45,732 nucleotides of DNA from contig URSF01000017.1 of the NCBI GenBank assembly GCA_900550445.1, positions 1-45,732 of the forward strand, written 5' to 3'. Position 1 is the stretch's first letter. The number at the start of each line of letters is the position of its first letter. The stretch is from an uncultured Rhodospirillaceae bacterium. GTDB lineage: Bacteria > Pseudomonadota > Alphaproteobacteria > CAAGCB01 > CAG-977. A program made the translations under genes and the position numbers. The notes beneath the pieces are model-generated. The model worked only from the letters and a program-made list of their open reading frames with translations, had not been told where the DNA came from and did not search any database. Below, piece by piece: positions 23,187 to 33,259 of this stretch.

Positions 23187-26100
23187 TTAAACATAAACTT
23201 CTTCGGTAGCCGAAATCGCTTCGGCATTGCGGCCTTCCGAACGTTTCATACGATCCAGAACTTTACGGTATTCAATCGGGACGACTTTGACGAACAAAGG
23301 AAAACGGTTTTCCCAATTATCCAGTATTTCTTTGGCATGTGCCGATCCCGTATACAAATAATGCTTTTCCAGCAAAGCATGCAGGACTTCTTTGTCGTCT
23401 TTTGACCAGACGTTTTCCAGATCGACGCTGTCCAGATTGCACCGGGTCTGAAAGATTTCCGTTTCGTCGTAAACATAGGCGATTCCGCCGCTCATGCCTG
23501 CAGCGAAGTTATATCCCGCCGTTCCCAGAATAACGACCGTTCCGCCCGTCATATATTCGCAGCAATGATCGCCGACCCCTTCGACGACAGCCGTCGCGCC
23601 GCTGTTTCTGACGGCGAAACGTTCTCCGGCCACGCCGCAGAAATAAGCTTCGCCGCCCGTCGCGCCATACAAAGCGACATTGCCGATAATGACGTTTTCC
23701 TGCGGCCGGTAATCGACTCCGGGCGGGTGGCGGATAATAATGCGCCCGCCGGACAACCCTTTGCCGACATAATCGTTGGCGTCACCGTTAATGCGGATCG
23801 TCACTCCCGGCGCCAGAAAAGCCCCCAGACTCTGCCCGGCGGATCCCGTCAACTCCAGCGTAATCGAATCTTCAGGCAGCCCCTGCGCGCCGAAACGCCT
23901 GACGATTTCGCCCGACAGTCCGGCGCCGACCGTTCTGTCCGTGTTGCGCACGGCCGAAGACAAAGTTGTTTTCAATCCGGTTTTCAGCGTGTTTTCGATC
24001 ATGGGCAGCAGCACTTCATCGAAATGCGTTTTTTCTTTTTCCTGTCGGACAACGCAGCGGCGGACGGCGTCTGACGGCAAAGGCGCCAATAATTTTGAAA
24101 AATCAAGCTTTGATATTTTTTCCGCTTTGATTTCGGGATTAAACTCCAGCATTTCGACACGCCCGATCATTTCGTCAACCGTTTTAAAGCCCAGCAGAGC
24201 CATATATTCGCGCATTTCCTGAGCGATAAAACGTAAAAAGTTAATGATATGTTCGGGTTTTCCTTCAAATCTGGCGCGCAGTTCGGGATTTTGCGTCGCC
24301 AGCCCCATCGGACAAGTGTCCAGATGACATTTACGATCCATGCAGCAGCCCAGAGCAATCAGCAAAGCCGTTCCGAATCCGTATTCTTCCGCTCCCAGCA
24401 AAGCTGCGACGGCCAAGTCGCGCCCCGTTTTCAACTGGCCGTCCGTCTGCACGACAATCCGGTCGCGCAGCCCGTTGGCAATCAACGCCTGCTGCGTTTC
24501 CGCCAGCCCCAATTCCCACGGCAGCCCTGCGTGTCTGATCGCCGTCATCGGCGAAGCGCCCGTCCCGCCGTCATAACCGGCAATAATCACCACGTCGGCC
24601 TTAGCTTTGGAAACACCGGCCGCAATCGTGCCGACGCCGGCTTTAGCTACCAGCTTGCATGAAACTTTGGCTGTCGGATTAACCGTTTTCAGGTCGTAAA
24701 TCAGCTGCGCCAGATCTTCAATCGAATAAATGTCGTGATGCGGCGGCGGAGAAATCAACGACACGCCGCTGACCGTATGGCGGATTCTGGCAATTTCTTC
24801 GGTCACTTTATGCGCGGGCAGCTGACCGCCTTCGCCCGGTTTTGCCCCCTGCGCCAGCTTGATCTGCAATTCTTCGGCATTCACCAGATATTCCGTGGTC
24901 ACGCCGAAACGACCCGACGCTATCTGCTTGATTTTGGAACATAAATCATCTCCGTCCGGCCGGCTGCGATAACGGTACGGATCTTCGCCGCCTTCCCCGG
25001 AATTGCTGCGCCCGCCGATCCGGTTCATCGCGATCGCGATCGTTTCATGCGTTTCGCGGTTGATCGATCCCATCGACATCGCGGCGGAAACAAAACGTTT
25101 CATGATATTTTCAACCGGTTCAACCTGATCCAAAGGAACGGATTTTCCCGGTTTGAAGCGCAGCAGATGCCGTAAAGTCAGCGGATCGCGGTTGTCAATC
25201 AAAGCGCTGTATTCTTTATACAGGTCATAATTATTTTCGCGCACGGCTTTGCGCAGCTTCATTGCAGCCTGCGGCGTCCATAAATGTTCTTCGCCGCCTT
25301 TTTGCAAACGGTAATACCCGCCGACGTCCAAAGCCTGATCCGTCCCGAACGCTCTGACATGACGCGCGGCGCTTTCCACGGCGATTTCGTCCAGCCCGAT
25401 TCCGCCGACAGCCGACGCCGTCCCCGTAAAGTAAGCGTCAATCACATCAAAGCCCAGCCCGACGGCTTCAAACACCTGCGATCCCCAAAAACTGCGCACC
25501 GTTGAAATGCCGACGCGGCTGAAGCATTTCAACAGCCCCTTTTTCAACGCCGTCATATAAGCATTGACCGCTTCTTCGGGCGTTTTGGATTTTTCCAGCA
25601 TATTGTTTTCCGCCATGGCCCGGACTGTCTGCAAAGCTACGGACGGACAAACCGCGTTGGCGCCGAACGCGATCAGCAAAGCGAAATGAATGACTTCGCG
25701 CGCTTCGCCCGTTTCGATAACGATTCCCGCTTTATAGCGCAGCCCTTTGCGGATCAGCGCGTGATGCAGCCCAGAAACCGCCAGCAAAGACGGTATCGGC
25801 GCATTGTTCCGGTCAAATCCCAGATCACTTAAAATCAAAATATCCGCCCCGTCCGCGATTGCCTTTTCGGCTTCGTCCGACAAACGATCCAAAGCCGCTT
25901 TCAGTCCTTTGCCGCCCTGCGCCGCGGGGAATACGGCAGACAGGCGAACGGATTTGACGTCATTGTTGGCTATTTTTTCCAAATGCGCCAAAGCCGCCTT
26001 GTCCAACAGCGGAGAACTGAGCTTTAAACGCCGGAAATGTTCCGCCGTTTCCGTCAGCAGATTACGTTCGCGCCCCAGAAAACTCATCAAAGACATAACC

Positions 26101-27734
26101 AATTCTTCGCGCAGCGGATCAATCGGCGGATTGGTCACCTGGGCAAACTGCTGTTTAAAGTAATTAAACAACAGCTGCGGACGTTTCGACAAAACGGCCA
26201 GCGGCGCGTCAAATCCCATAGAGCCGACCGGTTCCTGCGCATTCGACGCCATCGGATTGATAATCAGCTTCAATTCTTCGTCCGTATAGCCGAACATGTT
26301 CTGAATTTTGGACAGTTCCGCCGAATCGACAATATTGTCCTGCTGCGGCGCATACAGATTATGCAGTTGCATTCTGTTGTCGCGCACCCAGTGACGGTAA
26401 GGACTCTGACGCGAAATCTTGCCCTTGATTTCACTGTCGGAGACAACGCGGTGCTGGCGCAGATCAACCAGAAACATCTTGCCCGGCGTCAATTTTCCCT
26501 GCTGGCGGACGTTTTCCGGCGCGACGTCGACGACTCCCGTTTCAGACGCCATAATCACGCAGCCGTCTTTGGTAATCGTATAACGGCAGGGACGCAGCCC
26601 GTTTCTGTCCAGCAAACCGCCGATATACGTTTTGCCGTCCGTAAACACCATAGCCGCCGGCCCGTCCCACGGTTCCATCAGCGCGGCGTGATATTCGTAA
26701 AAAGCGCGTTTATCTTCACTCATAACGAACTTATCGCCGAACGCTTCGGGAACCATCATCATCATCGCATGCGGAACAGACCGTCCGGCGGAAACAAGCA
26801 GTTCCAAAACATTGTCAAAAACCATCGTATCCGAACCGGTTTCGTCAACAACAGGCTTGATTTTTTCAATATCCGCCCCGAACGCATCGCACGCCAGAGC
26901 CGGTTCCACGGACCGGATATGATTAACGTTGCCGCGCAAAGTGTTGATTTCCCCGTTATGCGCGACATAGCGGAACGGCTGCGCCATACGCCATGTCGGC
27001 AAAGTGTTCGTGCTGTAGCGCGAATGGGCGATACAGAACGCGACGGCGAAATCGGGATCCTGCAAATCCCTGTAAAAAGCGGACAGCTGCGATCCCGCGA
27101 CCAGCCCTTTGTAAACGATTGTGCGCGGCGACAAACTGCAAATATAAAACTGGGACAAATCCCTGTCTTTAAAAGACCGGACCGTATTTTCAACCATGCG
27201 TCGGATCACATACAGCTTGCGGACAAACTCCGTTTCGTTTGTTCCGTGTGAAGCGACAAAGACCTGTTTAAAAACGGGCACGCTTTTGGCGGCCAGTTCG
27301 CCCAATCTGGAATCGTCCGTTTCCACATTTCTTTCCCCCAGAAAGCGGCAACCTTCTTTTTCGGCCGTTTCCCGGAAAATTTTCAGGCAAAGTTCCGCGT
27401 CTTCTTTATTCCGGGGCAAAAACAACTGCCCGGCGGCGTATTCGCCGGCGCGCGGCAGACTGAACGGCAGCGTCTTTCTGAAAAAAGCGTCCGGCAGCTG
27501 CAGCATCAACCCGGCGCCGTCGCTGGTTTTTCGGTCAGCCCCGATCGCGCAGCGATGTTCCAGATTTCCCAAGATCTTAACGCCTTTTTCCACCAGAGCG
27601 TGCGCCGGTTTTGCGTCCAGATTAACAATAAAGCCTATTCCGCAGCTGTCATGATCGTTTTTCGGATCATACAGGCCCAAAGCGCAGGGATCGCCCGCGG
27701 CATTACGTTGAAAAAAGGCGGCCGGGTTTGTCAT
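23187..27734 (-). CDS. gltB: Glutamate synthase, large (alpha) subunit
   Basis: The 1515-residue product makes glutamate from glutamine and 2-oxoglutarate. The chosen ATG gives a 30-residue propeptide and places the catalytic Cys at residue 31 in DSCGIGFIVN, as expected after processing; the ORF extends 27 codons further upstream but lacks support. Domains are an N-terminal glutamine amidotransferase (about 31-430), a central domain, the FMN-binding synthase domain (about 860-1230) with the [3Fe-4S] Cys cluster CCMDRKCHLDTCPMG, and the C-terminal GxGxG beta-helix. An AGAGGA site precedes the ATG. The small subunit gene gltD is not adjacent on either side. Confidence 0.97.
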   Translation of the reverse strand: MTNPAAFFQRNAAGDPCALGLYDPKNDHDSCGIGFIVNLDAKPAHALVEKGVKILGNLEHRCAIGADRKTSDGAGLMLQLPDAFFRKTLPFSLPRAGEYAAGQLFLPRNKEDAELCLKIFRETAEKEGCRFLGERNVETDDSRLGELAAKSVPVFKQVFVASHGTNETEFVRKLYVIRRMVENTVRSFKDRDLSQFYICSLSPRTIVYKGLVAGSQLSAFYRDLQDPDFAVAFCIAHSRYSTNTLPTWRMAQPFRYVAHNGEINTLRGNVNHIRSVEPALACDAFGADIEKIKPVVDETGSDTMVFDNVLELLVSAGRSVPHAMMMMVPEAFGDKFVMSEDKRAFYEYHAALMEPWDGPAAMVFTDGKTYIGGLLDRNGLRPCRYTITKDGCVIMASETGVVDVAPENVRQQGKLTPGKMFLVDLRQHRVVSDSEIKGKISRQSPYRHWVRDNRMQLHNLYAPQQDNIVDSAELSKIQNMFGYTDEELKLIINPMASNAQEPVGSMGFDAPLAVLSKRPQLLFNYFKQQFAQVTNPPIDPLREELVMSLMSFLGRERNLLTETAEHFRRLKLSSPLLDKAALAHLEKIANNDVKSVRLSAVFPAAQGGKGLKAALDRLSDEAEKAIADGADILILSDLGFDRNNAPIPSLLAVSGLHHALIRKGLRYKAGIVIETGEAREVIHFALLIAFGANAVCPSVALQTVRAMAENNMLEKSKTPEEAVNAYMTALKKGLLKCFSRVGISTVRSFWGSQVFEAVGLGFDVIDAYFTGTASAVGGIGLDEIAVESAARHVRAFGTDQALDVGGYYRLQKGGEEHLWTPQAAMKLRKAVRENNYDLYKEYSALIDNRDPLTLRHLLRFKPGKSVPLDQVEPVENIMKRFVSAAMSMGSINRETHETIAIAMNRIGGRSNSGEGGEDPYRYRSRPDGDDLCSKIKQIASGRFGVTTEYLVNAEELQIKLAQGAKPGEGGQLPAHKVTEEIARIRHTVSGVSLISPPPHHDIYSIEDLAQLIYDLKTVNPTAKVSCKLVAKAGVGTIAAGVSKAKADVVIIAGYDGGTGASPMTAIRHAGLPWELGLAETQQALIANGLRDRIVVQTDGQLKTGRDLAVAALLGAEEYGFGTALLIALGCCMDRKCHLDTCPMGLATQNPELRARFEGKPEHIINFLRFIAQEMREYMALLGFKTVDEMIGRVEMLEFNPEIKAEKISKLDFSKLLAPLPSDAVRRCVVRQEKEKTHFDEVLLPMIENTLKTGLKTTLSSAVRNTDRTVGAGLSGEIVRRFGAQGLPEDSITLELTGSAGQSLGAFLAPGVTIRINGDANDYVGKGLSGGRIIIRHPPGVDYRPQENVIIGNVALYGATGGEAYFCGVAGERFAVRNSGATAVVEGVGDHCCEYMTGGTVVILGTAGYNFAAGMSGGIAYVYDETEIFQTRCNLDSVDLENVWSKDDKEVLHALLEKHYLYTGSAHAKEILDNWENRFPLFVKVVPIEYRKVLDRMKRSEGRNAEAISATEEVYV

Positions 27735-27833
27735 TTCAGTCCTCTCAGTTTTATCAGGAAAATTACGCTGGGGATCATAAAACTTTTTACAAAAAACGCC
27801 TATAAAAAACAGCACCGCCCGAACAATTTTTTA

Positions 27834-27862
27834 TAAAAAAAGAGGGCGCCGTCCAAGCGCCC
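27834..27862 (-). terminator. Intrinsic terminator of the ferritin gene
   Basis: Stem GGGCGC (27844-27849)/GCGCCC (27857-27862) followed on the minus strand by TC and seven T. It separates ferritin from gltB. Confidence 0.8.
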
Positions 27863-27884
27863 GCTTCCGCTTAATCCGGCAAAG

Positions 27885-28382
27885 CTATTCCTGCCTGATT
27901 CCCATCTGTTGATCCAACACCATCAATCCCGCGGTCACATCGTCAATCAAACGGACTTTTTCCAGCAATTCCAACGACTGACATTCTTCCTGAACCTGTT
28001 CGTCAACAAACCACTGCAAAAAAGATAAAGAAGCGAAATCCTTGTCTTCCATACCCTGCGCCACCAGATCATAAATCATGTCGCTGACCAGACATTCGTG
28101 CTGATATGCTTCGTCAAACAAAGACATAACGCCCTGCCATTGTTTTGACGGCGCTTTGATTTCGCCCAATTCCGGCGTAATATTGCGCTCAACCATAAAA
28201 TCGTTGATTTTTAGCGCGTGCCTTTTTTCTTCATCAGCCTGAACTCTGAACCAATGCGCCATGCCGTTCAGACTTTGCGCCTGCAGGTAACTGGCCATTG
28301 CCAGATACAAATAAGCCGATTCAAATTCAGCCGTAATCTGTCGGTTTAATCCGCCGATCAGTTTATCCGAAATTTTTTTCAT
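27885..28382 (-). CDS. ftnA: Non-haem ferritin
   Basis: The 165-residue four-helix protein stores iron after ferroxidase oxidation. Ferroxidase-site residues are seen in AEFESAYLYLAMA (Glu17), ADEEKRHALK (Glu and His near 50-53), Glu near 94 and FVDEQVQEE (Gln near 127). The length is that of bacterial FtnA-type ferritins, and no haem-ligand Met of bacterioferritin stands out. It has its own AAAGGGAG-like ribosome site and is followed by a terminator. No Fur box was identified upstream. Confidence 0.93.
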   Translation of the reverse strand: MKKISDKLIGGLNRQITAEFESAYLYLAMASYLQAQSLNGMAHWFRVQADEEKRHALKINDFMVERNITPELGEIKAPSKQWQGVMSLFDEAYQHECLVSDMIYDLVAQGMEDKDFASLSFLQWFVDEQVQEECQSLELLEKVRLIDDVTAGLMVLDQQMGIRQE

Positions 28383-28431
28383 TGCTTTTCTCCCTTTTAT
28401 CCGAAGAAAAGCGTACCACGCGGGGGAAAGA

Positions 28432-29012
28432 TTAAAAGCTGGCTTTTATACCAAGAGCCCGGTTCAAAAGATCTAAATACGCAGCCCGCGGGATTTCAAT
28501 TCCGCCGAAACCGGCCAGATGAGGCGTCAAAAACTGCGTATCCAGCAAAACAAATCCGCCTTTTTTCAGCCGTTCCGCCAAAGCGCACAAAGCAACTTTT
28601 GACGCGTTTGTTACTTTTGAAAACATGCTTTCGCCGAAAAAAGCACCGCCCAAAGAAACACCGTATAATCCGCCGACAAGTTTGCCGGCCTGCCGACATT
28701 CGACGCTGTGCGCAAACCCCAAATCAAACAACGCGCAATAAGCGTCCAGAATCTGCGCGTTAATCCATGTTTCCGCCCTATCCGCGCACCCCAGCATCAC
28801 ATCGCGGAAAGCCGTATCAAACGTTACGTCAAAAACACCTTTGCGTATCACGCGACGCAAAGAATGAGAAATATGAAAACGCTCCAAAGGCAAAACGCCC
28901 CTGTTTTCCGGTTCCACCCAGAAAACAGAAGCGTCGTCTTTGTGTTCCGCCATCGGAAAAATTCCCGCCGCGTACGCCTGCAGCAGCAGACGCGGCGAAA
29001 TTTGCCCGCGCG

Positions 29013-29016
<4 letters not shown>
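28432..29016 (-). CDS. aat: Leucyl/phenylalanyl-tRNA-protein transferase
   Basis: The 194-residue enzyme adds Leu or Phe to proteins with N-terminal Arg or Lys, marking them for ClpS/ClpAP degradation. Motifs are LLLQAYAAGIFPMAE, VFWVEPENRGVLPL, ETWINAQILDAYCALFDLGFAHSVE, GGLYGVSLGGAFFGESMFS and FVLLDTQFLTPHLAGFGG. It overlaps accC by 4 bases (ATGA), so it is the last gene of the accB-accC-aat unit, a common alphaproteobacterial order. Confidence 0.96.
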
Positions 29017-30371
<1,355 letters not shown>

Positions 30372-30373
30372 GC

Positions 30374-30826
30374 TTATTCCAAAATCAACAAAGGCTGGTC
30401 ATATTCGACCGGAGAGCGGTCCGTCACCAAAATCTGGACGACCTTACCGGATCTGGGAGCTTTGACCGGATTGAACGTTTTCATCGCTTCAACCAAGAAC
30501 AAAGTCTGATCCGCGGAAACGGTATCGCCGACGGAAACATACGGAGCTGCGTTAGGTTCCGGCGCCGTGTAAACAACGCCGACCATCGGGGATTTCACGG
30601 CGTCGCCCTTAATTTCCGCTTCAGCCTGAACATTTTGCTGCGCGGGGGCCGCCGCAGCCGGCGCGGGCGCAGCGGCAGGAGCCGCTGCCATAAAACCGGC
30701 GGCAGGAACACGAGTGACGCGCAGGCGCAGGCCTTCCGTATCGTATTCAATTTCAGCCAGCTCGTGTTCATTGATAAGCTTTGCTAAATCTTCAACCAAA
30801 GTTGTGTCATACGTAGATTTTGACAT
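30374..30826 (-). CDS. accB: Acetyl-CoA carboxylase biotin carboxyl carrier protein
   Basis: The 150-residue protein carries biotin on Lys116 in the motif VEAMKTFNPV (the more common form is EAMKLMN; MKT variants occur in Alphaproteobacteria). An N-terminal domain (about 1-50) and an Ala/Pro linker precede the biotinyl domain (about 75-150). The ATG at 30826 is chosen because the ORF extension upstream runs into aroQ. It lies 13 bases after aroQ and directly before accC. Confidence 0.96.
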   Translation of the reverse strand: MSKSTYDTTLVEDLAKLINEHELAEIEYDTEGLRLRVTRVPAAGFMAAAPAAAPAPAAAAPAQQNVQAEAEIKGDAVKSPMVGVVYTAPEPNAAPYVSVGDTVSADQTLFLVEAMKTFNPVKAPRSGKVVQILVTDRSPVEYDQPLLILE

Positions 30827-30839
30827 AGATAATGATTCC

Positions 30840-31274
30840 CTACTTGAAAAAAGAGGCCGCGGCCTCAAGAGCCAACAGATACCCTTGTTTCCCGAAACCG
30901 CAGATCACGCCGTCGGCCGCCTTGGAAACATAGGAAAAATGGCGGAATTCTTCCCGCCGGTGAATATTGGACAAATGAACCTCCACCACCGGCATGTCGC
31001 AGGCCAGTAAAGCGTCCATGATCGCGACGGAAGTATGCGAATAGGCTGCAGGATTAATGACAACCGCGTCAAAACGCCCGCGCGCCTGCTGAATGGCAGA
31101 AACGATTTCGCCTTCATGATTGCTTTGGAAAAATTCGACGTCCAAGCCCAGCGCCGCCGCCTTTTCCCGGCAGCCCTTTTCAATATCGGCCAGTGTGTCG
31201 GAACCGTAAATTTCCGGCTGTCTGGTTCCCAGCATATTCAAATTCGGGCCATTGATAACAAAAATACGGCGCAT
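30840..31274 (-). CDS. aroQ: 3-dehydroquinate dehydratase, type II
   Basis: The 144-residue enzyme acts in the shikimate pathway, forming 3-dehydroshikimate. Type II motifs are VINGPNLNMLGTRQPEIYG (Tyr of the active loop), FFQSNHEGE, INPAAYSHTSVAI and EVHLSNIHRREEFRHFS. It heads the aroQ-accB-accC-aat cluster and is divergent from the flagellar gene. Confidence 0.97.
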   Translation of the reverse strand: MRRIFVINGPNLNMLGTRQPEIYGSDTLADIEKGCREKAAALGLDVEFFQSNHEGEIVSAIQQARGRFDAVVINPAAYSHTSVAIMDALLACDMPVVEVHLSNIHRREEFRHFSYVSKAADGVICGFGKQGYLLALEAAASFFK

Positions 31275-31335
31275 CTTTTTCCTTCCGAAACAAAAATACT
31301 TTTGTTTTATACCATTAAATTATTGTGATTGCATT

Positions 31336-31359
31336 AAAATCATTCGTTTGAATGATTTT
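31336..31359. promoter_or_regulatory. Palindrome between aroQ and the hook gene
   Basis: Perfect 10-base arms AAAATCATTC (31336-31345) and GAATGATTTT (31350-31359) with a 4-base loop, just upstream of the sigma-54 promoter and followed by T-rich sequence. It may be an activator binding site or an insulating terminator. Confidence 0.5.
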
Positions 31360-31371
31360 TTTATGTTTTTT

Positions 31372-31388
31372 TTGGCATGAATATTGCA
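31372..31388 (+). promoter_or_regulatory. Sigma-54 (RpoN) promoter of the hook gene
   Basis: TTGGCATG-AATA-TTGCA matches the -24/-12 consensus TTGGCACG-N4-TTGCW at all but one position, and the GG and GC doublets are 12 bases apart. The predicted start is near 31400, 30 bases before the ATG. Confidence 0.75.
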
Positions 31389-31429
31389 TCTATTAAACCG
31401 AAAAAGATTAATTTACAAGGAGTATCGCG

Positions 31430-32695
31430 ATGGCTTTAGGCACTTTTGTCACCAGCACCATGGGAATGCATTCCCAGTCGCACGCTTTGGAACAGATCAG
31501 CGCGAACATTGCGAACGTCAATACCGTCGGTTACAAAAAAGTCGAAACGCGATTTGAAACGCAAATGACCAAATTTAATGAAATCGGAACGGATTCTCAT
31601 TTGTTTTCAGCCGGCGTCGTAGACCGGCGCATGGTTGACGTGGCCGGCGTTTTAAACACGACGAACAGCATTTACGATCTGGGCATCAGCGGTCAGGGAT
31701 TCTTTATCGTCGAAGGACAAAACCAAACGCTTTATTCCCGCGCGGGCGATTTTCAGGCTACGGCCGTCACGCCGCAAGGATACAAGCCGCAGACGGTCAC
31801 TTACTACAAACCGGCGGAAAGCGGCGTCGTAACGCAGTCTTCGCCGGCGTCCTATTTTACAAACGCGTCGGGATATTACGTCATGGGCTGGAACTATAAC
31901 AATGACAACGAGGCATTTTCTTCCACCCTGGAACCGGTAATTATTTCCCCCATGGAATATTATCCCGGTCACAAAACGACGCAGATGTCCTTCAAAGGCA
32001 ATATCAACGCCGCGGCAACGGAAACGCAGCTGTTGAAATTCCCCATTTATGACAATGATTTCACTCAGCATAACATGATGATGAAATGGGAACCGCAGAA
32101 CGACGCCAACACCTGGCTGGTTACAATAGACATTGACGGAGCGTCCGTCGGATCGGAACCGATTCAGGTGACGTTTGATTCAAACGCCAAGTTAACTTCG
32201 CCGGTTCCGTCAACCGATCTGCAAATCACATGGGAAGACGGTACCGCCAGCACGGTGACGCTGGACATGCAGCACTTTACGCAATACGCCAACACACTCA
32301 ACGGCGAAGTTCTGTCACAGGACGGTAAAGGCTTCGGCTCGCTGGTCAGCACGGCATGGGACGAAAACGGCATTTTAAACGCGACCTACAGCAACGGCAG
32401 CAGCATTCCGGTATGCAAAGTCGCTTTGGCACAGGTACAGGTGCCCAATATGATGGAAGCCGTTTCCGGTAACATGTTTGCCTATAATGAAAACGCGGGC
32501 AATCTGGAAGTTGTCGATCTGCAAAATACGCTGACGGAAACGACGGTTCAAGGCGGAAAAATCGAATCTTCCAACGTCACGTTGGAAGAAGAATTCACAA
32601 ACATGATCGTCACTCAACGAGCTTATTCCAGCAACGTGCAGACATTTACGACCGCCAACGAAATGACACAGGAAGCGATCAATATCCTCAGCTGA
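31430..32695 (+). CDS. flgE: Flagellar hook protein FlgE or related hook-basal body protein
   Basis: The 421-residue protein has the FlgE/F/G architecture: an N-terminal rod-like motif SQSHALEQISANIANVNTVG, the YDLGISGQGFFIVEGQNQTLYSRAGDF signature, a large variable outer domain, and the C-terminal NVTLEEEFTNMIVTQRAYS and TANEMTQEAINIL helices that polymerise in the hook. Length and the large middle domain favour FlgE over rod proteins. AAGGAG precedes the ATG. It is transcribed singly from a sigma-54-type promoter, far from any other flagellar gene in the window. It has no signal peptide, as expected for flagellar type III export. Confidence 0.85.
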   Translation: MALGTFVTSTMGMHSQSHALEQISANIANVNTVGYKKVETRFETQMTKFNEIGTDSHLFSAGVVDRRMVDVAGVLNTTNSIYDLGISGQGFFIVEGQNQTLYSRAGDFQATAVTPQGYKPQTVTYYKPAESGVVTQSSPASYFTNASGYYVMGWNYNNDNEAFSSTLEPVIISPMEYYPGHKTTQMSFKGNINAAATETQLLKFPIYDNDFTQHNMMMKWEPQNDANTWLVTIDIDGASVGSEPIQVTFDSNAKLTSPVPSTDLQITWEDGTASTVTLDMQHFTQYANTLNGEVLSQDGKGFGSLVSTAWDENGILNATYSNGSSIPVCKVALAQVQVPNMMEAVSGNMFAYNENAGNLEVVDLQNTLTETTVQGGKIESSNVTLEEEFTNMIVTQRAYSSNVQTFTTANEMTQEAINILS

Positions 32696-32702
32696 TCGAG
32701 TA

Positions 32703-32731
32703 AAAGAAAGGCTTTAACGCCTTTCTTTTTT
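32703..32731 (+). terminator. Intrinsic terminator of the hook gene
   Basis: Stem AAAGAAAGGC/GCCTTTCTTT with a 6-base loop and T run, seven bases after the stop. Confidence 0.9.
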
Positions 32732-32735
32732 ATTC

Positions 32736-32751
32736 TGTGACATCAGTCACA
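32736..32751 (+). promoter_or_regulatory. CRP-like palindrome upstream of small RNA 1
   Basis: TGTGA-CATCAG-TCACA is a perfect match to the CRP-family site TGTGA-N6-TCACA. It ends six bases before the -35 box, with its centre about 50 bases upstream of the predicted start of the RNA. The second RNA copy lacks it. Confidence 0.6.
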
Positions 32752-32757
32752 AAAGAC

Positions 32758-32786
32758 TTGAAAAAATCGGTAAAATATGCGATATT
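32758..32786 (+). promoter_or_regulatory. Promoter of small RNA 1
   Basis: TTGAAA (32758-32763), 17-base spacer, GATATT (32781-32786). The same boxes and spacing occur before the second copy, although the surrounding sequence differs. Confidence 0.65.
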
Positions 32787-32792
32787 AAAAAT

Positions 32793-32916
32793 AGAGGGGT
32801 GAAGGTCTTATCTCTGTGTAGCTTAAGGGAAAGCAACTCACTGTCACTGAGTAGATGCGGAATCAAAACCGTCGCAGAGACCAATTTTAAAAGCCGGGTT
32901 TTATACTCGGCTTTTT
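32793..32916 (+). ncRNA. Candidate small RNA 1 (tandem paralogue)
   Basis: The predicted transcript is about 124 nt and ends in a terminator (stem AAAAGCCGGGT/ACTCGGCTTTT). Inside, GGTC..CTCTG pairs with CAGAGACC to close a multi-branch structure; ACTCA/TGAGT forms a 5-bp hairpin with loop CTGTCAC, and TGCG/CGCA another. The copy at 33096 is about 97% identical over this span. A GTG-led reading frame exists in both, but a one-base indel shifts it and the terminator lies inside it, so it is taken as non-coding. I do not recognise an Rfam family. Confidence 0.7.
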
Positions 32917-33060
32917 CGTTGTCTTTTTCCAGACGTTTAAACTGCACCCGTCACACGGAACTTTTCGCCGGAGTCGTTTTCCGCCGAGGAAGGACGAATC
33001 GGGTCTGAAAAAATAAAATCATTATTTTTCAATAAGATATTTTTTTCTTTTGTTTCATTA

Positions 33061-33089
33061 TTGAAAAAAGCGTCGAAGTATGCGATATT
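33061..33089 (+). promoter_or_regulatory. Promoter of small RNA 2
   Basis: TTGAAA (33061-33066), 17-base spacer, GATATT (33084-33089), identical boxes to copy 1. No CRP-like site lies upstream. Confidence 0.65.
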
Positions 33090-33095
33090 AAGAAT

Positions 33096-33219
33096 AGAGG
33101 GGTGAAGATCTTATCTCTGTGTAGCTTAAGGGAAAGCAACTCACTGTCACTGAGTAGATGCGGAATCAAAACCGTCGCAGAGACCAATTTAAAAGCCGGG
33201 TTTTATACCCGGCTTTCTC
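33096..33219 (+). ncRNA. Candidate small RNA 2 (tandem paralogue)
   Basis: About 124 nt, nearly identical to the copy 303 bases upstream. The terminator stem is GCCGGGT/ACCCGGC; copy 1 has a G-T pair where this has G-C, so the stem is preserved despite the change. Other differences are a G-to-A in the closing helix and loss of one T before the terminator. It is convergent with arcC. Confidence 0.7.
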
Positions 33220-33224
33220 GTATG

Positions 33225-33249
33225 AAAAAAGCCTTCTGCAGAAGGCTTT
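33225..33249 (-). terminator. Intrinsic terminator of arcC
   Basis: Perfect palindrome AAAGCCTTCTGCAGAAGGCTTT (33228-33249 region) followed on the minus strand by six T. Confidence 0.9.
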
Positions 33250-33259
33250 CATTCATTTA

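Noticed and set aside
26037..27251. 404-residue open frame on the plus strand
   Set aside because: It is antisense to gltB, whose domains are intact; the long frame is a by-product of GC-biased third positions.
27735..27815. N-terminal extension of GltB by 27 residues
   Set aside because: The ATG at 27734 has a ribosome site and places the catalytic Cys after a normal-length propeptide.
32799..33008. GTG-led reading frame of 69 residues, with a matching one at 33102-33470
   Set aside because: Both lie in the tandem small RNA units, run through intrinsic terminators, and a one-base indel shifts the frame between copies; substitutions are not codon-silent.
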